Positions 1-7,385 are shown, numbered from the stretch's first letter. The stretch is DNA of 9,069 nucleotides from Nocardioides sp. (GCA_003519585.1 DOWL01000092.1:18896-27964); one strand, 5' to 3'. Numbers and translations: made by a program. The notes: a model not told the origin generated them from the letters alone.

Positions 1-623
1 TGGCCGCGGTGCCGTCGATCGTCTACGGCCTCTGGGGCTTCTTCCTGGTCATGCCGCACGCCGCGGAGCTGGCTCTGTGGCTGCAGCAGCACTTCGGCTG
101 GATCCCGTTCTTCGACGTCAAGGACACCAACCCGGACGCCGCGGTGTGGGATGCCACGCGCTACACCGCGAGTGCGTTCTGCGCCGGCATCGCGGTGTCG
201 ATGATGGTGATGCCGATGGCCTGCGCGGTGATGCGCCAGGTCTTCTCGCAGACCCCGCCCGGTGAGAAGGAGGCCGCGCTCGCCCTCGGTGCCACCAAGT
301 GGGGCATGGTCACCTCGGTCGTGCTGCCGTTCGGCCGCGGCGGCATCATCGGCGGCACCATGCTCGGCCTGGGCCGCGCGCTGGGCGAGACCATCGCGGT
401 CGTCCTCATCGTCTCGCCCGCCTTCGAGATCAAGCCGCGCATCCTCGAGGTCGGCACCACCACCGTGAGCTCGCTGATCGCAGGCCGGTTCGGTGAGGCC
501 AGCGCCTCGCAGCTCTCGGCATTGCTGGCCGCCGGCTTCGTGCTGTTCCTCATCACCCTCGTGGTCAACACGATCGCCGCGGTCGTCGTCAACCGCAGCC
601 GGTCCGGGGTTGGGGTCGACTGA
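1..623 (+). CDS. pstC: Phosphate ABC transporter permease PstC, 3' part
   Basis: This is an inner-membrane permease subunit of a Pst-type phosphate importer, which pairs with PstA to form the channel and docks on the PstB ATPase. The gene enters from the left edge. The first whole codon is at 3 and 206 residues are visible, opening with AAVPSIVYGLWG, a hallmark of PstC. No start is in the window, and the GTG at 9 is an internal Val codon. The EAA loop that contacts the ATPase is at bases 270-329 (EAALALGATKWGM...VLP), followed by the conserved GRALGETIAV. Hydrophobic helices lie at about visible residues 55-80, 102-140 and 172-197. The segment after the first helix (residues 25-52, with FFDVKDTNPD) is a polar extracellular loop that seems longer than in enterobacterial PstC. 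The stop overlaps the next start by one base (TGATG). The family call is very secure. The phosphate substrate is inferred from family and from the neighbouring PstS. Confidence 0.95.
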   Translation, partial: AAVPSIVYGLWGFFLVMPHAAELALWLQQHFGWIPFFDVKDTNPDAAVWDATRYTASAFCAGIAVSMMVMPMACAVMRQVFSQTPPGEKEAALALGATKWGMVTSVVLPFGRGGIIGGTMLGLGRALGETIAVVLIVSPAFEIKPRILEVGTTTVSSLIAGRFGEASASQLSALLAAGFVLFLITLVVNTIAAVVVNRSRSGVGVD

Positions 624-1906
624 TGACGGTCACCCAACCCCCGACGTACGACGTCTCGCCGCCACCGGCGACGGTCCTCCCGTCGTACGACGAGGACGCC
701 GCTCCGGCGGTGCCGCGGCTCGGCCTCGGCCGCCCGAGTCCGGACGAGCGGTTCGCGCGGATCGGGTCGTGGGCGGCCGGACTCGGGCTGGCCTGGGTGG
801 TCACCCAGCGACTGCTACCGCTGGGTGGCCTGCCCTGGTTCCTCATCGCCTGGTTCGTGCTGGGCATCGTGGTCACCGCCGTCACCGCGGCGATGAGCGG
901 CGGCCGCGTCGAGGTGAAGGACCGGGTGGCCGCGGCGGTGATCACCGGGGCCGCGCTGGTGGTCGGCGCGGCGGTCGTGAGCACGCTCGTCTTCGTCGCA
1001 GTCCGCGGCTGGAAGCCGTTGCTGCACCTCAACTTCTGGACCGACGACATGAGCGGGGTCGGACCCAAGGACGGGTTCGACCACGGCGGCATCCTGCACG
1101 CGATGGCCGGCACCTTCATCGAGCTCGGCATCGCGCTGATCATCACGCTGCCGCTCGGCATCGGCACGGCGGTCTTCATGACCGAAGTCGGCGGCCGGTT
1201 CGCGCGGATCGTCCGCACCGTCGTCGAGGCCATGACGGCGCTGCCCTCGATCGTGGCCGGCCTGTTCATCTACACCGTCTTCATCATCGCCTTGGGCTAC
1301 CCCCGCTCCGGCCTGGCCGCCGCGCTGGCGATCTCGGTGATGATCCTGCCGATCATCGCCCGGGCCGCGGACGTCGTGCTCCGTGTCGTGCCCGGCGGTC
1401 TGCGGGAGGCGAGCCTGGCGCTTGGCGCCAGCCGCTGGCGCACGGTCTGGAACGTCGTGCTGCCGACCGCCCGGCCCGGCCTCGCCACCGCGGTGATCCT
1501 CGGGGTGGCCCGCGGTGTCGGCGAGACCAGTCCGGTGCTGCTCACCTCGGGTGCTGCGGCGTTCCTGGTCACCAACCCGACCGACGGCGTCATGAACTCG
1601 ATGCCGCTGTTCATCTACTCCAACGTCCGCAGCGGCGAGCCGGTCGCGATCGAGCGCGCCTTCGCCGCCGCCAGCGCGTTGCTGTTGCTGGTCCTGATCC
1701 TGTTCACGATCGCCCGGCTGCTGGCCCGGCCGAGGCGCAGCTCACGGCGCTCGATGGCCAGCCGGTTCCGCGCCCGGCGCCCAGGCTTCCGGCCCGAACA
1801 AGAGGAGTTCGCCGTCGACCTCGTGCACGCCGACCCGCTCGTCGGTATGGGTCCGGTCGGCGACGCCGACCCGTACGCCAACCCCTCCAACCGGGAGTCT
1901 TCGTGA
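623..1906 (+). CDS. pstA: Phosphate ABC transporter permease PstA, extended at both ends
   Basis: This is the second channel subunit of the Pst-type importer, 427 aa. The canonical PstA core starts near residue 97 (KDRVAAAV) with a first helix at about 102-128. It continues through HAMAGTFIELGIALIITLPLGI (159-180), TALPSIVAGLFIY (205-217) and the EAA loop at residues 262-281 (EASLALGASRW...NVVLP), and ends with GVGETSPVLLTSG and a last helix at about 345-367. PstA proteins are usually around 280-300 aa. Here the first 96 residues add a Pro-rich cytoplasmic stretch and two extra predicted helices (about 48-64 and 71-90). A roughly 58-residue polar tail follows the last helix, Arg-rich at first (RPRRSSRRS) and acidic later. 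The ATG at 623 overlaps the pstC stop by one base and sits downstream of a GGGG stretch. No pstB follows, which is the usual position for it. Family certain; role of the extensions unknown. Confidence 0.95.
   Translation: MTVTQPPTYDVSPPPATVLPSYDEDAAPAVPRLGLGRPSPDERFARIGSWAAGLGLAWVVTQRLLPLGGLPWFLIAWFVLGIVVTAVTAAMSGGRVEVKDRVAAAVITGAALVVGAAVVSTLVFVAVRGWKPLLHLNFWTDDMSGVGPKDGFDHGGILHAMAGTFIELGIALIITLPLGIGTAVFMTEVGGRFARIVRTVVEAMTALPSIVAGLFIYTVFIIALGYPRSGLAAALAISVMILPIIARAADVVLRVVPGGLREASLALGASRWRTVWNVVLPTARPGLATAVILGVARGVGETSPVLLTSGAAAFLVTNPTDGVMNSMPLFIYSNVRSGEPVAIERAFAAASALLLLVLILFTIARLLARPRRSSRRSMASRFRARRPGFRPEQEEFAVDLVHADPLVGMGPVGDADPYANPSNRESS
1893..1897 (+). promoter_or_regulatory. Ribosome binding site deciding the GTG start of the PstS-like gene
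   Basis: GGGAG lies five bases before the GTG at 1903, just ahead of a basic-hydrophobic signal peptide. The reading frame stays open far upstream, back to 493, only because of GC bias. This site together with the signal peptide fixes the true start. Confidence 0.7.
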
Positions 1907-3567
1907 ACCGCGCTCGGATAGTGCTCGCCCTCATCGCCGGAGCGGCCTGCCTGCTCGCGCTGCCCGGGGTGGCCACCGCGGACCGGGGGCAGCCCTCGGT
2001 CCGCGAGCGGACGACGTACGCCCAGATCGAGGGCACCGGCTCGACCTGGTCGGAGTTGATCGTCCAGCAGTGGATCGCGGACGTCGACGCCAACGGCATG
2101 AAGGTCGTCTACACCGGCGGCGGCTCGTCGAAGGGCCGCAAGGACTTCTCCCAGAACAGCACCGACTTCGCCATCTCCGAGATCCCCTACCAGGGCACCG
2201 ACGAGCAGGGGAACGCCGACACCAGCAACGGGCGGCCGTACGCCTATCTGCCGATCGTGGCGGGCGGCACGGCGTTCACCTACCAGCTCAAGATCGGCGG
2301 GCAGCTGGTCCGCAACCTGCGGCTCTCCGGCGAGACGATCGCCAAGATCTTCACCAACGAGATCACCAACTGGAACGACCCGGCGATCACCAAGGACAAC
2401 AACGGCCGCGCGTTCCCGTCGCTGCCGATCACGCCGGTGGTGCGCTCGGACGGATCGGGCACGACGGCGCAGTTCACGCTCTGGATGGACAAGCAGTACC
2501 CCAGCGTGTGGCGGCCGTTCTTCGGCAAGTCCGGGCTCACGTCGTACTACCCGCGCAAGGGCCGCGCCGTCGGACAGGCCGGCTCCGACCAGGTCATGAA
2601 CACCATCGCCGGGTTCGCAGGCAACGGGACCATCGGGTACGTCGAGTACTCCTACCCGCTCAACAAGGACTACCCGGTCGTCAAGGTGCTCAACAAGGCG
2701 GGCTACTACGTCGAGCCGACGCAGTACAACACCGCGGTCGCGCTCACCAAGGCGCAGATCAACCAGGACCCGAACAGCCCGCTGTACCTCACCCAGATCC
2801 TCGACAACGTCTACACGAACTCCGACAAGCGGGCCTACCCGATCTCGTCGTACAGCTACATGATCATCCCGACCGGGCCGACCGACACCCGGATGACGAC
2901 GGCCAAGCGGCAGACGCTCGCCGACTTCATGTACTACTCGCTCTGCGCCGGCCAGACCAAGGCCGGGCCGTACGGCTACTCGCCGCTCCCGCTCAACCTG
3001 GTGCAGGCCGGGTTCGACCAGATCGCCAAGCTCAAGGTGGCCGATCCGGCGGTCGACCTCACCGACCGCGACGTCAAGTCGTGCAACAACCCCACCTTCG
3101 ACGGCAAGAACCTCTCGAAGAACAAGCTCGCCGAGATCGCGCCTCAGCCGGCTGCTTGTGACAAGGAGGGCGAGGGACCCTGCGGCACCGACACCGGCAC
3201 CAACAACCCGTCGACCGACGATCCGAACGCACCGGCCAGCCAGGCACCGGCCGGTGGCGGCGGTGGCGGTGACGGAGGTGCCGCGCCGCCGGGCCAGGCG
3301 CCCGCCGACACCGGACCGGTCGTCGACCCGGACACCGGCGAGGTCACCACGCCGGCTCCTGACGCCGGAGCGGGTACGACGACCACGACCACCACCGGCG
3401 GACAGGCGGCGGACTTCCCGCAGCCGACCGAGCTGGCATCCTCGCGCCCGGCGGACACCGAGACCTTCGGCTGGGTCGCGGCCGCGCTGCTGCTGGCGAT
3501 CATCCTGCTGCCCGGGCTGATGCTCGCGAACATCCGGCGGCGTCCGCGTCGGGGGGCTGCACCGTGA
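1903..3567 (+). CDS. pstS: PstS-type phosphate-binding protein with stalk and C-terminal membrane anchor
   Basis: This is an extracytoplasmic phosphate-binding protein that would deliver ligand to the PstC/PstA channel, 554 aa. Residues 1-26 form a signal peptide (basic NRAR, hydrophobic core, probable cut after ATA). The PBP fold spans about 36-380. By comparison with E. coli PstS the phosphate ligands look intact: GTGSTW (44-49), Ser75/76 in GGGSSKG, Asp88 in STDFAISE, and RSDGSGTT (181-188, giving Arg181, Ser185, Gly186, Thr187). Other PstS landmarks are ITNWNDPAI, NGTIGYVEY and AYPISSYSYMII. Residues about 420-520 are a Gly/Pro/Thr-rich disordered stalk with a Gly run and seven consecutive Thr. 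A helix (523-543) and an Arg-rich tail (RRRPRR) anchor the C terminus. There is no lipobox, unlike most Gram-positive PstS, and no LPXTG motif before the helix. The start is GTG at 1903, overlapping the pstA stop by four bases. The binding-protein call is secure. Phosphate specificity is likely but inferred. Confidence 0.92.
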   Translation: MNRARIVLALIAGAACLLALPGVATADRGQPSVRERTTYAQIEGTGSTWSELIVQQWIADVDANGMKVVYTGGGSSKGRKDFSQNSTDFAISEIPYQGTDEQGNADTSNGRPYAYLPIVAGGTAFTYQLKIGGQLVRNLRLSGETIAKIFTNEITNWNDPAITKDNNGRAFPSLPITPVVRSDGSGTTAQFTLWMDKQYPSVWRPFFGKSGLTSYYPRKGRAVGQAGSDQVMNTIAGFAGNGTIGYVEYSYPLNKDYPVVKVLNKAGYYVEPTQYNTAVALTKAQINQDPNSPLYLTQILDNVYTNSDKRAYPISSYSYMIIPTGPTDTRMTTAKRQTLADFMYYSLCAGQTKAGPYGYSPLPLNLVQAGFDQIAKLKVADPAVDLTDRDVKSCNNPTFDGKNLSKNKLAEIAPQPAACDKEGEGPCGTDTGTNNPSTDDPNAPASQAPAGGGGGGDGGAAPPGQAPADTGPVVDPDTGEVTTPAPDAGAGTTTTTTTGGQAADFPQPTELASSRPADTETFGWVAAALLLAIILLPGLMLANIRRRPRRGAAP

Positions 3568-6347
3568 TGCACGCGACCACCCTTCGGACCAGGCTGCGTG
3601 CGGCGTTCGCGGTCAGTGGCGCCACGTTGCTCGCGGGCCTCGTGCTCGCGGTGCTCCCGGCCAGCGCCGACCCCGGCAAGCCGGTGCCGCCGGCCGACAA
3701 CGTGCTCCGGGCCAGCGGCTCGCCGTTCAGCCAGATCAAGACGCTCACTCGCACGTTCGTCAACGACGACGGCACGACCCTCGAGTTCCCTGCCAACACG
3801 GTCACGGTCAACGCGTCGCAGACCAAGGATCTCCGGGGACGTCAGCGGATCCTGATCGATTGGACCGGCGCCCAACCGAGCGGCGGGCGCGCCAGCAACC
3901 CGTACGGCGAGAACGGCCTCCAACAGGAGTACCCGGTGGTCATTCTCCAGTGCCGCGGCACCGATGACACTGCCCTGCCGGTGGAGCAGCAGGTACGGCC
4001 GGAGACCTGCTGGACCGGTTCGGTCGCCCAGCGTTCCCAGATCACCCGGTCCGAAGGTGAAGCGTCGTGGATCCACGACGCCGTCGCCGCACCGGCGGAC
4101 AAGGAGCGCGTGTCCGGCATGATCCCGTTCCCGGGCAAGGACGTCTGCCCGACTGCGGACGCCGAGGGCTTGTGGACGCACCTGACCCCCTTCGTGGCTG
4201 CGTCCGGGAAGGTGTACGCCGCGTGCGACGGCCAGAACATGCCGCCCGAGGCGGCGGTCGGCGCCGCATTTCCTCCGGCTGAGATCGCGGCGTACAGCGA
4301 CGAGAACGGCGAGGGCAGTGTCCAGTTCGAGGTGCGCAGCGACGTCGAGAACGAGTCGCTGGGCTGCAACCACAAGGTCGCGTGCACGATCGAAGTGATC
4401 CCGATCAACGGGATCTCCTGTGACCAGCCCACGTCCCCGCAGACAGTCAGCGACGCTGCGTGCCGCAAGGGCGGGCGATTCCCGGCCGGCTCAAGCAACT
4501 TCGCCAACGACGGTGCCGACCAGGCGGTGGCGCCAGCACTGTGGTGGTCCGCATCGAACTGGGCCAACCGGATCGCGATCCCCATCACCTTCGGGTTGCC
4601 GCCGGACACCTGCGATGTCCTCGACCCCCGGCCGCCCACGGGCTTCTACGGCTCTGAGCTGATGGCCCAGGCCGCGCTCCAGTGGGCGCCGGCGTACTGC
4701 CTGAACAAGAAGCGGTTCAAGTTCCAGCTCAACCAGATGTCCGACGCCGCGGGCTGGAACCTCATGGAGAGTGGCGGGGGCCCGGCCGCGTTCGTGTCCT
4801 CGGCGCACAAGCGGCGTGGGTCCGATCCGGTCGGCTATGCGCCCACTGCAGTGACCGGCTTCGCGATTGGCTACAACGTCGACCTGCCCGACAACAACGG
4901 CGAGTTCGCGGACCTCAGGCTGAACCCGCGCCTGGTCGCCAAGCTGCTCACCCAGTCCTACCTCGGCTCCGACCTCGGCCGTGGGCACCCCGGCATCGAG
5001 ACGAACCCGCTCGGCATCATGACTGATCCCGAGTTCATCGCGCTCAACCCCGGGCTGAGCCAGAACGCGCAAGAGGCTGGCGCCGCACTGCTCTCCTTGT
5101 CCCACGAGTCCGACGTGATCGAGCAGCTCACGGACTGGATCGTCCATGACCACGACGCGATGGACTTCGTCAACGGCAAGGCCGACCCGTGGGGGATGAA
5201 GGTCAATCCGTCGTACAAGAAGATCAAGTTGCCGCGCTCGGAGTGGCCGCTGCTGGACACCTACATCCCGCAGACCCAGAACAGCTGCCGCCAGGCGAAC
5301 CCCGACGTCTACTTCTCCCAGCTAGCGGCACCGGTCACCACCCTGCGCAAGGTGTCCGACGCGCTGCTCGACGCATGGCCCAACGTGCAGACCCGGTGCG
5401 ATGCCGATCTCGCGACGCAGAGCTACAAGCTGGGCCGCATCGACCGCCAGCCATATGGCTCTCGCTTCATGCTCGGCGTGGTGAGCCTTGGCGACGCGGC
5501 TCGCTTCGGGATCCGGACCGCGGCGCTCCAGACGAAGAAGGGCACCTTCGTGGCGCCCGACGAGGACTCGCTCGCGGCGGCCGTCGAGCTGATGGAGCCG
5601 CAGCAGTCCAGCGGCGCCGGCAACGGCAGCAAGGGGGACGGCGGCAAGGGGGAGGGCGGCAAGGGAGACGGCGGCAAGGGGGGGAACCGCGCCGACTTGG
5701 CCCGGGTGGTCGAGGAGGTCCTCGCCAAGCCCCAGAGCGGCGGCGACGTCGATCTGTCCCACGTCGGCAAGCCGTTCGTGCTCGACCAGGGCGACGTGCG
5801 CCGCTCGCGTACGGCGTACCCGGGCACGATGGTCGTCTACACCGCGGCGAAGTTGCAGAACCTCGCGCAGGACGACGCCGACAAGGTCGCGCAGTTCATC
5901 CGCACCGCCACCACCGAGGGCCAGAAGGAGGGGGCAGGCAACGGCCAGCTCCCGGCCGGCTTCGTGCCCCTCACCGCGAAGGGCTCGACCGCCGCGCTCT
6001 ACGCCTCGGCGCAAGAGGTCGCAGACGCCGTGGAGGCCCAGACCTCCAAGCCGACCGAGAGTCCTTCTCCCTCCGCCACTGCGAACCCGACGTTGCCTCC
6101 GGGGGACGGCGGGATCGAGCTTCCAGACGCTCCCCCCGTCGACCTCCCCAGCGAGGCGCCGAGCGCCGCCCCGAGCGCCTCGCCGACGACAGCGCCCGAG
6201 CCGCTGGCGATGCCGCAGACCGAGGCGGTCAGCTCCGAGTTGGGCGACCGTGCAGTGCCGGTGCTGCTCGTCCTGGGACTGATCGGCCTCGCGCTCACGA
6301 GTCTCGTGCGGTACTTCACCCGCGGCGCCCAGGGACCACCTCGATGA
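3564..6347 (+). CDS. Large anchored surface protein: Cys-rich N-terminal region plus degenerate PstS-like domain
   Basis: I do not recognise the whole protein (927 aa). Residues 1-36 are a signal peptide (cut probably after ASA). Residues about 45-350 match no family I can name; eight cysteines in close pairs (130/149, 195/221, 268/274, 286/300) suggest disulfides outside the cell. From about 358 the order of elements follows PstS: GFYGSELMAQAALQW, GWNLMESGGGPAAF, GFAIGYNVD, LRLNPRLVAKLLT, then KKGTFVAPDEDSLAAAVE (658-675), TAYPGTMVVY and FIRTATTEGQ...GFVPLT (778-803). The phosphate signature R-x-x-G-S-G-T is absent, and a block around 465-625 looks inserted or diverged. A Gly/Lys repeat (689-708) interrupts the second lobe. 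A Pro/Ser stalk (828-880) leads to a helix at 897-916 and a short Arg-containing tail. The start could be GTG 3564 or ATG 3567. I chose 3564 for its GTGA overlap with the previous stop and a G-run 7 bases upstream. Probably a non-phosphate-binding partner or a receptor for another ligand; this is inference. Confidence 0.85.
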   Translation: MMHATTLRTRLRAAFAVSGATLLAGLVLAVLPASADPGKPVPPADNVLRASGSPFSQIKTLTRTFVNDDGTTLEFPANTVTVNASQTKDLRGRQRILIDWTGAQPSGGRASNPYGENGLQQEYPVVILQCRGTDDTALPVEQQVRPETCWTGSVAQRSQITRSEGEASWIHDAVAAPADKERVSGMIPFPGKDVCPTADAEGLWTHLTPFVAASGKVYAACDGQNMPPEAAVGAAFPPAEIAAYSDENGEGSVQFEVRSDVENESLGCNHKVACTIEVIPINGISCDQPTSPQTVSDAACRKGGRFPAGSSNFANDGADQAVAPALWWSASNWANRIAIPITFGLPPDTCDVLDPRPPTGFYGSELMAQAALQWAPAYCLNKKRFKFQLNQMSDAAGWNLMESGGGPAAFVSSAHKRRGSDPVGYAPTAVTGFAIGYNVDLPDNNGEFADLRLNPRLVAKLLTQSYLGSDLGRGHPGIETNPLGIMTDPEFIALNPGLSQNAQEAGAALLSLSHESDVIEQLTDWIVHDHDAMDFVNGKADPWGMKVNPSYKKIKLPRSEWPLLDTYIPQTQNSCRQANPDVYFSQLAAPVTTLRKVSDALLDAWPNVQTRCDADLATQSYKLGRIDRQPYGSRFMLGVVSLGDAARFGIRTAALQTKKGTFVAPDEDSLAAAVELMEPQQSSGAGNGSKGDGGKGEGGKGDGGKGGNRADLARVVEEVLAKPQSGGDVDLSHVGKPFVLDQGDVRRSRTAYPGTMVVYTAAKLQNLAQDDADKVAQFIRTATTEGQKEGAGNGQLPAGFVPLTAKGSTAALYASAQEVADAVEAQTSKPTESPSPSATANPTLPPGDGGIELPDAPPVDLPSEAPSAAPSASPTTAPEPLAMPQTEAVSSELGDRAVPVLLVLGLIGLALTSLVRYFTRGAQGPPR
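5628..5687 (+). repeat. Four 15-bp tandem units encoding a Gly/Lys repeat
   Basis: Four in-frame imperfect 15-base units encode SKGDG, GKGEG, GKGDG and GKGGN inside the large surface protein. They lie between the part matching the PstS middle (FVAPDEDSLAAA) and its C-terminal lobe. The last unit contains seven consecutive G (5678-5684). The unit encodes a flexible, mixed-charge linker. Copy number may vary between strains because each unit is a multiple of three bases. Confidence 0.8.
6331..6335 (+). promoter_or_regulatory. Ribosome binding site for the sortase-like gene
   Basis: AGGGA lies eight bases before the ATG at 6344. It supports that start, although the frame is open much further upstream. 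The start overlaps the preceding stop as ATGA. Confidence 0.7.
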
Positions 6348-7303
6348 CCGCGACCCTGCCGGACCGGGACGCCGACGTGGCCTCACCTCCGGCACCCGAG
6401 CCGAACCCGGCGCCGGCCGCTCGCCCGACGCGCGCGCCGGAGCCCCGCCTGCCTCGGCGGGGCGACGACCTGTGGACCGTCGTCTCGACCACGGGGACGA
6501 TGGTGGCGATCGTCTGCCTCTGGGTGGTCGGTCAGATGCTGTTCCTGAGCAGCTTCTCGCAGGCTCGCTCGCAGGACCTGCTCTACGACGAGTTCCGCAC
6601 CGCCATCGCCGGCGACCCCAACATCGTGCCGCCGATCGGGCCGACCGTACCCGTCGGCGATCCGGTCGCCCTGCTGACGATCCCGCGGATCGGGGTCTCG
6701 CAGGTGGTCGTCGAGGGGACCGCCTCCGGCGACACGCTCGCCGGCCCGGGCCACCTCCGCAAGACCGTGCTCCCCGGCCAGGCCGGCACCTCGGTCGTGG
6801 TGGGCCGCAGCGCGACGTACGGCGCGCCGTTCCGCGACCTCGGCGACCTGCGCCCCGGCGACGACCTGAGCGTGGTGATGGCCCAGGGCGAGGTCGACTT
6901 CAAGGTGGTCAACGTCCGGCGCGCCGGCGACCCGTACTCCCAACCGCTGCCCGCCGGTGGCGCCCGACTCGTGCTCGTCACGGCAGAGGGCTCCGGCCCG
7001 CTCGCCTCCCTCACCCCCGGGTCGGTGGTCTACGTCGACGCCGATGCACCCAAGGGGTTCATCCCACCGTCCGGCCTGCCCGCGACGGTCCCAGAGCCGG
7101 AGCAGGTCATGCACAGCGACCACGGAGCCTTACCGCTCCTGGCGCTGCACCTGGCCCTGCTCCTGGCGGTGATCCTCGGGGTCGTCGCCGCCCGTCAGCG
7201 CTGGTCCGCCCCGCTGGTCTGGATCCTCACCACTCCGATCGCCGTGGCCCTCGCGTGGTCCACGACCGACGTGGTGATGCGACTCCTGCCCAACGTGGTC
7301 TGA
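6344..7303 (+). CDS. Sortase-fold membrane protein lacking catalytic His, Cys and Arg (pseudosortase)
   Basis: This is a 319-aa membrane protein with an outward-facing sortase beta-barrel. It begins with a Pro/Ala-rich cytoplasmic arm (1-45) and a helix at 47-69. Sortase landmarks follow: IPRIG (113-117), VVEG (122-125), GPGH (134-137), LPGQ (143-146), TYGAPF (158-163) and LRPGD (169-173). Two further helices at about 263-283 and 289-309 are separated by a basic turn (ARQR). Active sortases of this type have the catalytic His in a G-H-R-T-T-Y-G-A-P-F-like motif. Here that position is Arg155 (GRSATYGAPF, codon 6806-6808). The catalytic Cys normally follows Thr in an L-T-x-x-T-C strand. Here the sequence is LVLVTAEG, with Ala214 (codon 6983-6985). 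No Arg occurs between 208 and 284, so the catalytic Arg is missing too. The barrel is otherwise intact, so it is unlikely to be a decaying gene. It is translationally coupled (ATGA overlap) to the anchored PBP-like gene. A scaffold or binding role is inference; loss of transpeptidase activity is strongly indicated. Confidence 0.88.
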   Translation: MTATLPDRDADVASPPAPEPNPAPAARPTRAPEPRLPRRGDDLWTVVSTTGTMVAIVCLWVVGQMLFLSSFSQARSQDLLYDEFRTAIAGDPNIVPPIGPTVPVGDPVALLTIPRIGVSQVVVEGTASGDTLAGPGHLRKTVLPGQAGTSVVVGRSATYGAPFRDLGDLRPGDDLSVVMAQGEVDFKVVNVRRAGDPYSQPLPAGGARLVLVTAEGSGPLASLTPGSVVYVDADAPKGFIPPSGLPATVPEPEQVMHSDHGALPLLALHLALLLAVILGVVAARQRWSAPLVWILTTPIAVALAWSTTDVVMRLLPNVV

Positions 7304-7357
7304 CCGGCGCAGCTCCGCCCCAACCGCACTACCTGCATCACCCCTGCACCACCCATC

Positions 7358-7371
7358 GGCCGCTCGCGGCC
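7358..7371 (+). repeat. Short perfect inverted repeat in the leader of the last gene
   Basis: GGCCGC-TC-GCGGCC is a perfect palindromic arm pair. As RNA it would form a 5-bp stem with a CTCG loop, ending nine bases before the GGAGAG site. It could be a weak attenuator, an mRNA-stabilising hairpin or a protein site. Such short GC palindromes are also common by chance in this genome. Confidence 0.4.
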
Positions 7372-7379
7372 TCATCCAT

Positions 7380-7385
7380 GGAGAG
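7380..7385 (+). promoter_or_regulatory. Ribosome binding site deciding the start of the last gene
   Basis: GGAGAG lies seven bases before the ATG at 7393. An in-frame ATG at 7378 overlaps this site and would add MEREQ before the signal peptide, so 7393 is the better start. Confidence 0.75.

Noticed and set aside
493..1902. Open frame extending the PstS-like protein upstream through pstA
   Set aside because: It is an Arg/Pro/Ala-rich shadow in another frame of pstA. The signal peptide and GGGAG site fix the start at GTG 1903.
1903..1980. Cys16 in the PstS-like signal peptide as a lipobox
   Set aside because: The residues before it (GAA) do not fit the lipobox, and hydrophobic core sequence continues after it up to the ATA cleavage site.
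3144..4373. 409-codon open frame on the minus strand
   Set aside because: It has Arg/Gly/Val-rich composition typical of antisense to high-GC genes, shows no motif, and overlaps the junction of two well-supported genes.
5678..5684. Run of seven G as a phase-variation switch
   Set aside because: A single short homopolymer in a very GC-rich gene is not enough evidence, and the frame is intact through the whole protein.
6344..7303. Sortase-like gene as a decaying pseudogene
   Set aside because: The frame is complete, with a good ribosome binding site, intact barrel motifs and three clean membrane helices. Only catalytic positions are changed, which argues for function without catalysis.
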